Source of the DNA: Clostridiaceae bacterium DTU059
GTDB lineage: Bacteria; Bacillota; Clostridia; DSM-8532
DNA length: 43,909 bases
Reading direction: 5' to 3'
Assembly (NCBI GenBank): GCA_001512555.1
Contig: LFSK01000172.1
Span: forward strand, 1-43,909
In this document: positions 1-10,270 of the stretch, one piece after another
Layout: each line of letters starts with the position of its first letter
Numbering within the stretch: position 1 is the stretch's first letter
The notes under the pieces: model-generated
Databases searched by the model: none
The model's input: only the letters and a program-made list of their open reading frames with translations
Told to the model about the DNA's origin: nothing
Position numbers and translations under genes: made by a program

Positions 1-373
1 TGCCAAGGTAGGAAAGGTAGACCGATGGATTTCTCTCGGTAACGCTGATCCCCACCTCGTTTGGAAAAATAATAAACACCCTTGCCTCTTTTATCCTGGG
101 CAGGGCTTCTATGGCCAATTCCGCATCAAGAAGCCTTAAACCGAGGATTGCTTCAGGAGAAAACCTGATTTTTCTAAACCCGTTTTCACCCGGAGCAATA
201 CCCGATGCAAGCCTGATCTCTTCCAGGTTATAGTATTCGGCACCCTCGACACGGATGTTTTTGATATTGAAAATCGGCGTAAAAAGAAGCATAATCCCCA
301 AAAGTACTGGACATATCACCAGCAGCAGTAGTATTTTAAACAGCTTCTTCCTTTGTTTTTTTCCGCGGCTCAT
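1..373 (-). CDS. ftsQ: FtsQ/DivIB-type cell division protein, N-terminal part (C-terminus beyond window)
   Basis: Open minus-strand frame from ATG at 373 to the window edge, not in the ORF track. By-eye translation MSRGKKQRKKLFKILLLLVICPVLLGIMLLFTPIFNIKNIRVEGAEYYNLEEIRLASGI...: short cytoplasmic N-terminus, one TM, POTRA-like start. Position after murA fits. Confidence 0.8.
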   Translation of the reverse strand, partial: MSRGKKQRKKLFKILLLLVICPVLLGIMLLFTPIFNIKNIRVEGAEYYNLEEIRLASGIAPGENGFRKIRFSPEAILGLRLLDAELAIEALPRIKEARVFIIFPNEVGISVTERNPSVYLSYLG

Positions 374-429
374 AGGTACCATCACCTTAAAGCATATTAT
401 ACCAAAGAGGGGAGGGAAATAACAGCACC

Positions 430-1695
430 TTAGGTTTCAACTCTTTTAATGTCGGCCCCTATGCTGGAAAGAACCTTTTCCATCCTCTCATAGCCCCTGT
501 CGATGTAGCCGACACCCGATATACTGGACGTGCCTTCCGCAGACAGTGCCCCGATGACCAATGCGGCACCGCCCCTCAGATCCCGAGCCTCAAGCTGGGC
601 GGCCTTGAGCCTGTCGGTACCGCGTATGATGGCCGCTCTGCCCTGGATACTGATATCCGCACCAAGCTTCATAAGCTGCTCGGTATAGCGGAACCTGTTC
701 TCAAAAACGGTTTCTACAACCACACTGGTTCCCTTGCACTTGGACAGGAGAGCCACCAACTGGGGTTGCATGTCTGTGGGAAATCCCGGATAAGGAGAGG
801 TTCTGACCAGATCCAGAGCCGACAGCTTGCCGCTGGATTCCAATGCGATCACATTTCCCGAATAGTTCCTGATCCTGCATCCGCACCGCTTAAGGCAGTA
901 CAGCACCGAACCCACATGATCGTATTCGACGCCTGTGATCACAAGGCTTCCCCCCGTGGCAGCCGTGGCGGCAAGATAGGTCCCTGCCACAATGCGGTCG
1001 GGTATGATTCTGTGTACTGGCTCAGTCTTTATCTCATGGATTCCCTGGATGCGGATGACGCCTGTTCCGGCTCCAGAGACCTTGACACCCATCTTCCTTA
1101 AAAAAGCCTGCAAGTCATCGATTTCAGGCTCTTTGGCGGCATTTTGGATAATGGTCTCCCCTTCAGCCAGACTGGCTGCTAGCATGATGTTCTCGGTTGC
1201 CCCAACACTGGGGTAATCCAATAGTATCTCGCAGCCTGTAAGCTTTTCGGCTCTGCAGCGAAGCATACCGTCGCTTATACCGTCAATCTGGGCTCCCATC
1301 TGCATAAGTGCCTTCAAATGCATGTCGATCGGCCTTAGGCCAATTTCACATCCGCCGGGATAACTCACCAACACTTCGCCACATCTGGCTAGCAGTGAGC
1401 CCAGGATTATGATGGATGACCTCATTTTTTTAGCCAGCTCTTCGGGGATGCTGCTGGCTGCCAGCTTAGAGGCATCTACCTCTATCCTGCTTCCTTTCCT
1501 TCGGATACTGCAGCCCAAGGCTCCGAGTATCTCCAACATTGTGGTCACATCGTCCAATTCCGGGCAATTCTCAAGGATGCTGGTACCTTTGTTCAAAAGT
1601 GTAGCAGCCAATACCGGCAATACAGAGTTTTTAGCCCCCGGTACCTCTATGATACCGCAAAGCCGTGACCCTCCGGTTATTATGAGATTGCTCAC
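430..1695 (-). CDS. murA: UDP-N-acetylglucosamine 1-carboxyvinyltransferase
   Basis: EPSP-synthase-like fold sequence (GGSRLCGIIEVPGAKNSVLPVLAATLL, SYPGGCEIGLRPIDMHLKAL, PYPGFPTDMQPQ). Start likely GTG at 1695 (SNLIITGG) rather than track start 1725. Confidence 0.93.
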   Translation of the reverse strand: MSNLIITGGSRLCGIIEVPGAKNSVLPVLAATLLNKGTSILENCPELDDVTTMLEILGALGCSIRRKGSRIEVDASKLAASSIPEELAKKMRSSIIILGSLLARCGEVLVSYPGGCEIGLRPIDMHLKALMQMGAQIDGISDGMLRCRAEKLTGCEILLDYPSVGATENIMLAASLAEGETIIQNAAKEPEIDDLQAFLRKMGVKVSGAGTGVIRIQGIHEIKTEPVHRIIPDRIVAGTYLAATAATGGSLVITGVEYDHVGSVLYCLKRCGCRIRNYSGNVIALESSGKLSALDLVRTSPYPGFPTDMQPQLVALLSKCKGTSVVVETVFENRFRYTEQLMKLGADISIQGRAAIIRGTDRLKAAQLEARDLRGGAALVIGALSAEGTSSISGVGYIDRGYERMEKVLSSIGADIKRVET

Positions 1696-1836
1696 GCAAA
1701 ACACCCCCGGAAGCGAAGTATTCAATACATTTCATAATATGCTCCCGGAGAAATCCTGTTACTGGAAGCGTGTCCGGCTTTATCTAGAGTTGGGTGGACA
1801 AGGGGACATTCATTCCACCGGGCTGTGGTGATATGA

Positions 1837-2991
1837 TCAGCCCTCACCCTGGCGGGCCCGTTTCAGAAGTTCGGATCCCCTCACAGGGTTAAAATTGTTC
1901 ACACTGTTTCTGGAGATATTGAGGAGTATACCCATACTCGCGAGAACGAACAGCATGGAAGTTCCCCCATAGCTGATAAATGGCAGAGGCATGCCTGTAA
2001 CGGGCAGAGTGGCGGTCACAACGGCTATATTGATGATGGTTTCAATGGCTACCAGCGAAGTGATACCGATGGCCATAAGGCTTCCCATCATATCTGGGGC
2101 ATTCATTGAAATACGAACACCCCGCCATATGAGCAGGAGAAAGAGAACGATCACAGTGAAAGCCCCCACAAAGCCCAGTTCCTCTGCAACTATTGAAAAG
2201 ATAAAGTCGTTTTGGGGCTCCGGAATGTACAGATATTTCTGAAGGCTCTTGCCCAGTCCGCGGCCGAATATGGAACCCGAAGCGATGGCATACAGGGAGT
2301 TCACCGCCTGATAGCCGCTGCCCTGGGGGTCAGCAAAGGGATCAAGAAAGGCTAAAAAGCGCTGCAAACGATACTCTGAGCTGATAACCAGGTATGCTGC
2401 TGCCGCCATAGTGGGTACCCCTATGGCAAGAAAATGAAAAATTCTCGCTCCGGCACAGAACAGGATAACTACGGCAACCAGCGTGATGAGAACAGCGCAG
2501 CTATAATGAGGCTCCAAAAGCAGCAGAAGATCTACAAACCCCACAATCAGCAGATATGGCACTAAGCCTCTGAAGAAAAAGCGTAATTTGCCGCTGTTTT
2601 TTGCGAGGCTGAAGCTTAAAAACATTATAAGTGACAGCTTCATGAGCTCCGATGGCTGGAATGTGGTAAAGCCTAAGTTGAACCAGCGCCTCGCATCGTT
2701 GTATTTTGCACCTATACCAGGTATTGCCACCAGGATAAGAAGAACAATGCTGATCAGCATCAGAACGGGCGAGATAATTGCCAGGCGGCGGTAATCTATG
2801 TTTGATATGACGAACATACAGACAAGACCCACACAACTCCAAAGCAGCTGTCGGATGAGAAAGTGGAATTTGTTATTCCAGTTGTAGGCTGCATAATAAG
2901 AACTGGCACTGAAGACCATGATCACGCCGATGGCCAGGAGCACCATTACGGTGAAGAGGAGCCAGAAGTCGTATTCCCTTTTTCTCTTCAT
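1837..2991 (-). CDS. ftsW: FtsW/SpoVE-type SEDS glycosyltransferase
   Basis: Multi-TM SEDS protein; motifs KYNDARRWFNLGFTTFQPSELMKL and GMPLPFISYGGTS. Confidence 0.92.
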   Translation of the reverse strand: MKRKREYDFWLLFTVMVLLAIGVIMVFSASSYYAAYNWNNKFHFLIRQLLWSCVGLVCMFVISNIDYRRLAIISPVLMLISIVLLILVAIPGIGAKYNDARRWFNLGFTTFQPSELMKLSLIMFLSFSLAKNSGKLRFFFRGLVPYLLIVGFVDLLLLLEPHYSCAVLITLVAVVILFCAGARIFHFLAIGVPTMAAAAYLVISSEYRLQRFLAFLDPFADPQGSGYQAVNSLYAIASGSIFGRGLGKSLQKYLYIPEPQNDFIFSIVAEELGFVGAFTVIVLFLLLIWRGVRISMNAPDMMGSLMAIGITSLVAIETIINIAVVTATLPVTGMPLPFISYGGTSMLFVLASMGILLNISRNSVNNFNPVRGSELLKRARQGEG

Positions 2992-3086
2992 GCAATCATC
3001 CTTCTAGCCGGTGAATATAAGCTGTGTTGTTGGCATAAAAGCCTGTCTACCGGCATTTTTCTGATAATATGACCGCTTCTTCGGCC

Positions 3087-4070
3087 TTAAAGGAGCAGCA
3101 GGGCTATGGCGCAGGCAACAATGGTAATCAGAGTAAAGATGATTACCACTTTGGTTTCCTTCCATCCCTTGTACTCATAATGATGGTGCAGAGGAGCCAT
3201 CAAAAAGACTCTCTTTTGGGTCCTCTTGAACCAGGCAACCTGTATTACTACAGATAATGCCTCTGCCACATAGATTATTCCTGCAATCGCAAGATAGATG
3301 GCCGCGCCCGTCATCAGCGACATGGCCGACAGGGCGCCTCCTAAGGCCAAGGCCCCCACATCCCCCATGAATATCTTCGCAGGATGCAGATTGAAAACCA
3401 GAAATCCCAGCACACCCCCTGCAAGAATGGCACAGAAGGTGCTGATATAATTCCATTCATTGTTGAAGGTGGACATAACGGTGAGGAATAAAAGAACAAT
3501 TGTGGTGACCGTACCTGCCAGTCCGTCCAGTCCATCGGTAAGATTCACGGCATTGGAGAATGCCACCAGTACGAATATGGAGAAGGGAACTGCAATCACC
3601 ACGGGAAGTGTCAGCGGCGCTTTCAGTCCCAAAAACGGAATGACCAGGGTGCTAGCTTCGGGTATATAGCTTACAGCATACCATGTAAAGGCGCCCGACA
3701 CGATCAAAAGTCCAAGCATTTTCTGCCTTGGGGTCAGCCCGGTGTTATGTTTTTTGACAACCTTCAGGTAATCGTCCAGAAAACCGATTAATCCAAAACC
3801 CAGGGTCACCAGTATCAGGACCAGGATGCGATGATCCTTCAGTGCATACCACCCGCCCACCAGAACCAGAGGTATCAAAAACAGCAGTCCACCAAAGGTC
3901 GGAGTTCCGCTTTTCACCTTATGGGATGCGGGACCTTCCTCCCTTTGCGGCTGACCACATTTGATCCGTTTCAACAGGGGAATCAAAAACCTGGCAAGGG
4001 CTATGGCCATGGCAAGTGAAATGATATAGGCCACCACCTGATGCGGTATGATGTTGAAGATTTTATCCAT
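3087..4070 (-). CDS. mraY: Phospho-N-acetylmuramoyl-pentapeptide transferase
   Basis: GTPTFGG, FLDDYLKV, NAVNLTDGLDGLA, MGDVGALALGG, APLHHHYEYKGW motifs. Confidence 0.96.
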   Translation of the reverse strand: MDKIFNIIPHQVVAYIISLAMAIALARFLIPLLKRIKCGQPQREEGPASHKVKSGTPTFGGLLFLIPLVLVGGWYALKDHRILVLILVTLGFGLIGFLDDYLKVVKKHNTGLTPRQKMLGLLIVSGAFTWYAVSYIPEASTLVIPFLGLKAPLTLPVVIAVPFSIFVLVAFSNAVNLTDGLDGLAGTVTTIVLLFLTVMSTFNNEWNYISTFCAILAGGVLGFLVFNLHPAKIFMGDVGALALGGALSAMSLMTGAAIYLAIAGIIYVAEALSVVIQVAWFKRTQKRVFLMAPLHHHYEYKGWKETKVVIIFTLITIVACAIALLLL

Positions 4071-4095
4071 TCCTTATACCTCACTTATCCTGCGT

Positions 4096-5493
4096 TCAAG
4101 TATCCTGCGACCCTGAAACCCTGCCCTCAAATAGCTTTGTGGCAAGAATATCCAGATTCATTCTCCTTGATCCCTTGAAAAGAATCACGTCGCCTCTGGC
4201 AATCCTTTGCCTCAGATAGCTTTGTGCATCTTCAGCATTTTGGAACAGCTTGGTATTTTCAAGTGGCATGCCGTGATCGAGAGCACCCTCCACATACCAG
4301 CGAGCCAGATCGCCGATGCCCACCAGATAATCAATCCCGGATTCGGATACCTGCATTCCTATCTCTCTGTGGGCGTCTTCAGCCCAGTCCCCCAGTTCCA
4401 GCATATCCCCTAAAACAGCCCATTTGCGTTTATTGGCACCGATCTCGGAGAGAACCTTAAGAGCTGAGCTGACCGATGCGGGAGCCGCATTATAGGCGTC
4501 ATTTATCACTTTAACACCATCTGTTTCCATGATGTTCATGCGCATACGGTCGCCTGAATAGCTCAGAAGACCTTTTTCTATGGTCTCATCGTCAAAATTC
4601 AATGTCAAGGCGGTGCTGATAGCTGCAAGAGCATTCTGCACATTGTGTATCCCCGGAGCTGGTACAAAGAACCGGTGTTCGCGGTTCTTGTGACGAACGG
4701 AGAAGCTGATCCCCTCTTCCCCCCTGGACAGAAGATCGCTTGCCCTCACATCGCAGAATTCTTCCATGCCATAGAAAAGGGTGTTCTGCTTAAGAAGGCC
4801 GCGAAGCCCGGAAAGCAGTTCATCATCACCGTTGAGTATCACAACCCCGTCGTCCTTCATCCCGCGGATGATCTCCAGCTTAGCCTTGAGGATGTTCTGC
4901 CTGGAACCCAGCCTTTCGATGTGGGATATGCCGATATTGGTTATAACCGCAATATCAGGCCGGACAATCCGGGCAAGGTAATCAATCTCCCCGAAGCCCC
5001 GCATTCCCATTTCGAAAACTGCGACCTGGTGGGAATCATCCAGTTCCAGCACAGACAGGGGAAGCCCAATCTCGTTATTGAAATTCCCCCTTGTTTTATG
5101 TACTTTTAATCCCGCCGACAGTGTGGCTGCAATTATCTCCTTGGTACTCGTCTTTCCTACGCTTCCGGTAACGGCTACCACGGGTATGTGGAATCGGCGG
5201 CGATGGTACTCTGCCAGCTCTCCGAGAGCTATCACTGAATCCTTCACCAGTACAGCAGGAGCACCTTCAGGTATTGAAGCACCCATTTCAGCCATCACAA
5301 GGACAGCTCCCTTGTCCAGTGCCTCCCGGATATAGCTGTGTCCATCGAAGCGCTCGCCCCTGATGGCAACAAAAAGGCAGCCAGGCTCAATACTCCTGGA
5401 GTCGGTGGACACGCTCCTGATTATTATATTCCCATCAGCAGCCAACTGTCCATCAACTGCACGGGAAACATCGATGGCTTTCATTTCCTTCAT
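4096..5493 (-). CDS. murF: UDP-MurNAc-tripeptide D-Ala-D-Ala ligase
   Basis: Mur ligase: GSVGKTSTKEIIAATL, NNEIGLPLS, NDAYNAAPASV. Confidence 0.94.
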   Translation of the reverse strand: MKEMKAIDVSRAVDGQLAADGNIIIRSVSTDSRSIEPGCLFVAIRGERFDGHSYIREALDKGAVLVMAEMGASIPEGAPAVLVKDSVIALGELAEYHRRRFHIPVVAVTGSVGKTSTKEIIAATLSAGLKVHKTRGNFNNEIGLPLSVLELDDSHQVAVFEMGMRGFGEIDYLARIVRPDIAVITNIGISHIERLGSRQNILKAKLEIIRGMKDDGVVILNGDDELLSGLRGLLKQNTLFYGMEEFCDVRASDLLSRGEEGISFSVRHKNREHRFFVPAPGIHNVQNALAAISTALTLNFDDETIEKGLLSYSGDRMRMNIMETDGVKVINDAYNAAPASVSSALKVLSEIGANKRKWAVLGDMLELGDWAEDAHREIGMQVSESGIDYLVGIGDLARWYVEGALDHGMPLENTKLFQNAEDAQSYLRQRIARGDVILFKGSRRMNLDILATKLFEGRVSGSQDT

Positions 5494-5496
5494 GAA

Positions 5497-6954
5497 TCAC
5501 TCAAGCTCCTTCAGTATATTCTCCACGATCTCCCGTTCATCATAATGGATGGTCTTGTCTCTGAATATCTGATAGGTTTCATGGCCTTTGCCTGAGAGAA
5601 CGATGATATCACCGTTTTTGGCATTCTTCATGGCATACCGGATGGCCTCGGTTCTGTCCTCGATCACCACATATTTCCCATGGGTCTTCAGTATGCCGGC
5701 CTCAATGTCCCTGATTATCTGCCCCGGCTCCTCGGTTCTTGGGTTGTCGGAGGTAATGATGGTGAAATCGGCAATCCTGCCTGAAACCTCGCCCATGAGG
5801 GGTCTCTTGGTACGGTCCCTGTCACCGCCGCAGCCAAAAACGCTGATGAGGCGTCCTCTGGCAAATTCCTTAACGGTGGAAAGTATGTTTTCCAGGCTGT
5901 CGGGGGTATGGGCATAGTCGATCATCACAGTGTAGTCTTTGTCCGGGGTGGGAACAACCTCGGCTCTTCCCGGTACCTGTACCTTGAGAAGACCTTCATG
6001 AATGGTTTCGAAGGGTATTCCCATCAGCCCGCAGACCGCGATAGCACCCAGGGCATTGTACACGCTGAAAAAGCCGGGAACCGATACCTTGACGCGCTCC
6101 CTGAACCAGGGTGTCACGGCAAGAAACTCTACCGAATCGGAATGGGTGGTAATATTCTCAGCTCTCACGTCGGCAGGTTTTTCTATGCCGAAGGTGCATA
6201 TCTCACATTTCGCATCATCCAGAATACGGTCGGAATATGCTGCGTCCACATTAATTATGCCCTTCTTACACATGGAGAAGAGGCGAAGCTTGGATGTAAA
6301 ATAGTCCTCCATATCGGGATGCTCAAACCCTCCGATATGATCCTTCGAAAAGTTGGTAAAAATGCCATAGTCAAACTCGCAGCCCGTCACCCGGTGAAGT
6401 TTGAGCCCCTGGGAGGATACCTCCAGCACCGCCGTGTCGGCCCCCTTCTCCTTCATTTTCTCAAACATCTCCTGAAGATCATAGGATTCAGGGGTGGTCC
6501 TCCTGGCAGGAATCTTCTCCCTGCCTATGCAGTTGGCTACTGTGCCAATTAGGCCCACAGTTCTGCCAGCCTTTTCCAGGATGGAGCGTATCATATAGGT
6601 GGTGGTGGTCTTTCCCTTGGTTCCTGTTACACCCACAAGTATCATATCCCGGGATGGGTTACCAAACCAGCAGGCTGAGATCAGCGCCAGGGATTTCCGG
6701 GAATCCTTCACCCGGACTATGGTAACATCCTCACCTATGATATTGATATTTTTCTCTACCACAAGGGCACAGGCTCCGTTGTCCACCGCCTGCTGGGCAT
6801 ATTTGTGCCCATCGGTGGTAAATCCGTCTATGCATATGAAGAGATATCCCGGCAGGGCCTTTCGCGAATCATAGGTCACGCCCCTGATTTCCTTATCAAG
6901 ATCACCCTGAATCTCAACAACTTCCAGGGATTCCATCAGTTCCTTCAGTTTCAT
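5497..6954 (-). CDS. murE: UDP-MurNAc-dipeptide ligase, predicted meso-DAP-adding
   Basis: GVTGTKGKTTTTYM; substrate motif SDNPRTE (DNPR is the meso-DAP-type signature). Confidence 0.94.
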   Translation of the reverse strand: MKLKELMESLEVVEIQGDLDKEIRGVTYDSRKALPGYLFICIDGFTTDGHKYAQQAVDNGACALVVEKNINIIGEDVTIVRVKDSRKSLALISACWFGNPSRDMILVGVTGTKGKTTTTYMIRSILEKAGRTVGLIGTVANCIGREKIPARRTTPESYDLQEMFEKMKEKGADTAVLEVSSQGLKLHRVTGCEFDYGIFTNFSKDHIGGFEHPDMEDYFTSKLRLFSMCKKGIINVDAAYSDRILDDAKCEICTFGIEKPADVRAENITTHSDSVEFLAVTPWFRERVKVSVPGFFSVYNALGAIAVCGLMGIPFETIHEGLLKVQVPGRAEVVPTPDKDYTVMIDYAHTPDSLENILSTVKEFARGRLISVFGCGGDRDRTKRPLMGEVSGRIADFTIITSDNPRTEEPGQIIRDIEAGILKTHGKYVVIEDRTEAIRYAMKNAKNGDIIVLSGKGHETYQIFRDKTIHYDEREIVENILKELE

Positions 6955-7002
6955 GCTATCCTTCCTTCCTTGCAGGCCATGCCCGCTTAGATTTGTAGAT
7001 TC

Positions 7003-9327
7003 CTAGTCTGCGATTAAGAGCATGAACTCCACATCCACCACTTCGCCTTTTGGAAGGGGAGTACCCGGTTCATACTTCTGTTTCAGAACCATGCCCTCAC
7101 CCCTGATGCGTATGTTGAGTCCCAGGTTCTTCATTGCAGCAGCAGCCTCATCCACTGTCTTATTGGTAAGGTCGGGCATGGGTACCATATTATTCTCTGG
7201 GCTTCCTTCGGTATATATTATCACAGTTGAATTCTGCGGGATGCTGAAGTCTGCCTTGGGTGTCTGATCCTTCACCACTGCATCCTCTGCCTGGGATCCC
7301 TCCACCACATATTTCAGGCCATAGGCCTTGAGTTTTTCGATGGCTTCACTCACCGTCAATCCCACCAGCGAAGGCACATAGACCTCTTCGGTCATTTGCT
7401 TCATGTCCTTCTCGCTGTACTGCCTTTCTATCTGAAGATACTCAAGGATGTCCTCACAGAGCTTTCCCGCAACAGGAGCCGCCAGTATACCGCCGGATCT
7501 GAGATGCATGGCAACCTGGGGATGGTCCAATACCACCAGTACCACGATCTCAGGCTTGTCGGCAGGGGCAAAGGCAGCAAAGGATACCACATAACGGCCC
7601 TCGGATTCGGTCTCGAGGGTTTCGGATGTACCGGTCTTGCCGGCAATCCTGTAACCACTTATATAAGCATTTTTTCCCGTTCCTTCCGAAACTACACCTT
7701 CAAGTATGGTTCTGATGGTTTTTGAGGTTTCTTCGGATATGACCTTCCTTACAACCTGGGGTTCGAACTTCTGTATGATGTTTCCGTTGCTGTCGCTGAT
7801 CTGCTTCACCAGCATGGGCTTCATGAGGTTTCCGCCGTTTGCAATGGCACAGTAAGCTGATGCAAGTTGGATGGGGCTAATCTGGAAGCGCTGGCCGAAA
7901 CCTGTCACCGCCAGGTCTATTTCCTTGGGATCCTTATGCCATAGATTCTGGTATTCCTCATCGGTGGGTTCACCGGATATCTCCAGTCCGGTTCGTTTTT
8001 GAAACCCGAACATCCGTACATAGGTATAAAACTTTTCAATGCCTACCGCGAGAGCCTCCTGAACAAACACTGGGTTACAGGAGTTATAAACCGCATGGGT
8101 AAAGTCCTCCTGACCATGCCCTCCCGCGCGCCAGCAATTGATGGTATGCCCTGCCAGGGAGTAAGGCTTGCATACCACGGTGGTATCTGGTGTCACGACG
8201 CCCTCTTCCAGCGCAGCAGCGGTGGTGATGGCCTTGAAGGTGGATCCGGGCTCATAGGTATCATTTACCGCTCTGTTCCGGAACACGGTCTGCCAGAGCA
8301 GTTCGGTATCCTCCACACTGGCAAAGCCCAGCCATTCCGGGTTGTCAACAAAGTCGGGCTTAGCATCGGGACGGTTGGGATCAAAATCGGGATAGGAGGC
8401 CATGGCCAGAACCTCACCGGTGTTAGGATTCATCACAATGGCAGCAGCCCCCCTCTTCAAATTATAATCCAGGGCGGCCTGCTCTATAGCCTTCTGGGTA
8501 AAAAACTGAATGGTCTCGTCAATGGTGAGGAACACATCATATCCGTCAACAGCTTCCACATAACGCTCCTTACTGAAGCTGATGGGCCTTCCCAGCACGT
8601 CCACCTCATTCATGATCTTGCCCGGCATACCCCTCAGGGTGGCATCAAGCTTCAGTTCAATGCCCGCAAGACCCTGATCGTCTACCCCTGTAAAGCCCAG
8701 GATATGGGCTGCCAGGCTGCCATTGGGGTAGTAGCGTTTGGAGTCCTCATCTATGTAAATGTTCTTGATGCCCTTCTCCTGTACAACATAGCTTCTCACC
8801 CTGGCACCAAGTTCCCTGTCAATTTTCCTCTTTATATACTCGAACCTGGAATTTTTGTTAAACACCTTAATAACGTCCATGGAGTCCATATCCAGGATCT
8901 CCGCCAGTCCCTCGGCCAATTCCTGGAGCATTCCGGGATCATTATTCAGCTCGCTTCTTAGGGCATTGGGATTGACCGACACGGTATCCACCGAGGCGCT
9001 GATGGCAAGACCCTTCCCGTTTCTGTCATAGATGGTACCGCGCTTTGGATTGATCTGCCTCTTCTGGGTCTGGGTATAATAAGCCTTCTTCTGATATTCC
9101 TCGCCCTTTACAAACTGAATGAAACCAACCCTGTAGAGCATGAAAAAAAGCGACAGGGTAAAGACCAACAGCATGAAGAATTCCCTTCTTTTCAGCATTC
9201 CCGTGTTTGGCTGGTTTGGGATCTCTTCCGCCTTCTTTTTCTTCCTGACGCTCTTCAAATCAACCGGAGCTTTAGAAGCAGTCTTGTGATGCGTGTTTTT
9301 CATGTTTTTGCGATTACTGCTTTTCAT
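7003..9327 (-). CDS. Penicillin-binding transpeptidase with C-terminal PASTA repeats (SpoVD/FtsI type)
   Basis: N-terminal TM, dimerisation domain, YEPGSTFKAITT (SxxK), SCN-like YNSCNP, AGKTGTSE, two PASTA-like repeats. ATG at 9327 preceded by AGGAG; track start is 9354. Confidence 0.93.
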   Translation of the reverse strand: MKSSNRKNMKNTHHKTASKAPVDLKSVRKKKKAEEIPNQPNTGMLKRREFFMLLVFTLSLFFMLYRVGFIQFVKGEEYQKKAYYTQTQKRQINPKRGTIYDRNGKGLAISASVDTVSVNPNALRSELNNDPGMLQELAEGLAEILDMDSMDVIKVFNKNSRFEYIKRKIDRELGARVRSYVVQEKGIKNIYIDEDSKRYYPNGSLAAHILGFTGVDDQGLAGIELKLDATLRGMPGKIMNEVDVLGRPISFSKERYVEAVDGYDVFLTIDETIQFFTQKAIEQAALDYNLKRGAAAIVMNPNTGEVLAMASYPDFDPNRPDAKPDFVDNPEWLGFASVEDTELLWQTVFRNRAVNDTYEPGSTFKAITTAAALEEGVVTPDTTVVCKPYSLAGHTINCWRAGGHGQEDFTHAVYNSCNPVFVQEALAVGIEKFYTYVRMFGFQKRTGLEISGEPTDEEYQNLWHKDPKEIDLAVTGFGQRFQISPIQLASAYCAIANGGNLMKPMLVKQISDSNGNIIQKFEPQVVRKVISEETSKTIRTILEGVVSEGTGKNAYISGYRIAGKTGTSETLETESEGRYVVSFAAFAPADKPEIVVLVVLDHPQVAMHLRSGGILAAPVAGKLCEDILEYLQIERQYSEKDMKQMTEEVYVPSLVGLTVSEAIEKLKAYGLKYVVEGSQAEDAVVKDQTPKADFSIPQNSTVIIYTEGSPENNMVPMPDLTNKTVDEAAAAMKNLGLNIRIRGEGMVLKQKYEPGTPLPKGEVVDVEFMLLIAD

Positions 9328-9489
9328 CTTGCTTCTCCTGCAAAAAAAGGACAACGGACTGATCCGCTGTATACCTCCCTATCAATCCATAGTCCCGTGC
9401 TGATTCTGTATAAAATATATACCTAACTTGATGAATATATTTATCTTTTCCATACGAAAGTTCAGCAACCAGGCGAGATGGCCCATCCA

Positions 9490-10002
9490 TCAGGGAAAGG
9501 CCGCCTGTATGGCATCCAGAATGCCTTTCAGCAATGGCTTCCCGCTATTATCGGTCGCCTGGTCAATGTATTGCTGATCCAGTACAACGTTGTAATCATT
9601 CTTTGGTACGCTTACCGGTACGATCTGGTACCGATCGGGCTTATGCATGCCCATTTCAGTCTCTGCCACCTGCTTAACCCTGTCAAGGTCAATATTTGTC
9701 TCTATTTCAACCTTCAGGAGTCTGTTTTCATTCCTCAGGGCGTTGTATTCCTCATTCATCCTGTTCATGGTGGCATTAAGATCCGACAGGATCGAGAAGC
9801 GGTACAGCACTACAAAACACATGGATGCCAGCGCAACGATGCAAAAAATCAATCTGGCCTTGGGAACATGGGCATAGGCTGGAGCTGCAGCCCGGGATAC
9901 CTTTACCCTGCTCCTTTTTGGCTGCTGAGCTGCCTGACGCTCAGGCCTCTGGGGCAGTTTGGGCGCTGCGCTGCCGTAAACATAACCATATCTGGTTTCC
10001 AT
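9490..10002 (-). CDS. ftsL: FtsL-like septum protein
   Basis: Small single-TM coiled-coil protein between rsmH and the class B PBP; positional call. Confidence 0.7.
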   Translation of the reverse strand: METRYGYVYGSAAPKLPQRPERQAAQQPKRSRVKVSRAAAPAYAHVPKARLIFCIVALASMCFVVLYRFSILSDLNATMNRMNEEYNALRNENRLLKVEIETNIDLDRVKQVAETEMGMHKPDRYQIVPVSVPKNDYNVVLDQQYIDQATDNSGKPLLKGILDAIQAAFP

Positions 10003-10155
10003 GCCTTTTAGCCTCCCTTCACGATCTCCTCTTTACCAAAGGGTAAAATACTTTTGCGACGCCGGACAGTATGCATGTTTCCCGGCAATCCGACTTACTT
10101 TTAAATACAGGATGGACGTATACTGTACAAATTGCGCTTCTCAGAAGAGAATAAC

Positions 10156-10179
10156 GTGGCGTACTTTTTGTAACGCCAC
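10156..10179. other. Hairpin in the rsmH-ftsL spacer
   Basis: gtggcgt ... acgccac perfect 7-bp inverted repeat. Confidence 0.55.
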
Positions 10180-10205
10180 AGCCCCTGACACATAAGAGAT
10201 GAAGT

Positions 10206-10235
10206 CCCGGGTCTGCCATCGGGGCAGACCCCGGG
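10206..10235. other. Strong GC-rich hairpin in the rsmH-ftsL spacer
   Basis: cccgggtctgcc...ggcagaccccggg: 12-bp arms with one bulged base; no T-run on either side. Confidence 0.6.
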
Positions 10236-10270
10236 TAAAATCAATTGGTTTTGCCTCTCATAAGCACTTC

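Noticed and set aside
7999-8961. 320-aa plus-strand ORF
   Set aside because: Antisense to the penicillin-binding protein gene with clear SxxK/KTG motifs.
10019-10219. 66-aa minus-strand ORF between rsmH and ftsL
   Set aside because: Cys/Arg-rich, spans two hairpins, no convincing SD or family; more likely structured noncoding sequence.
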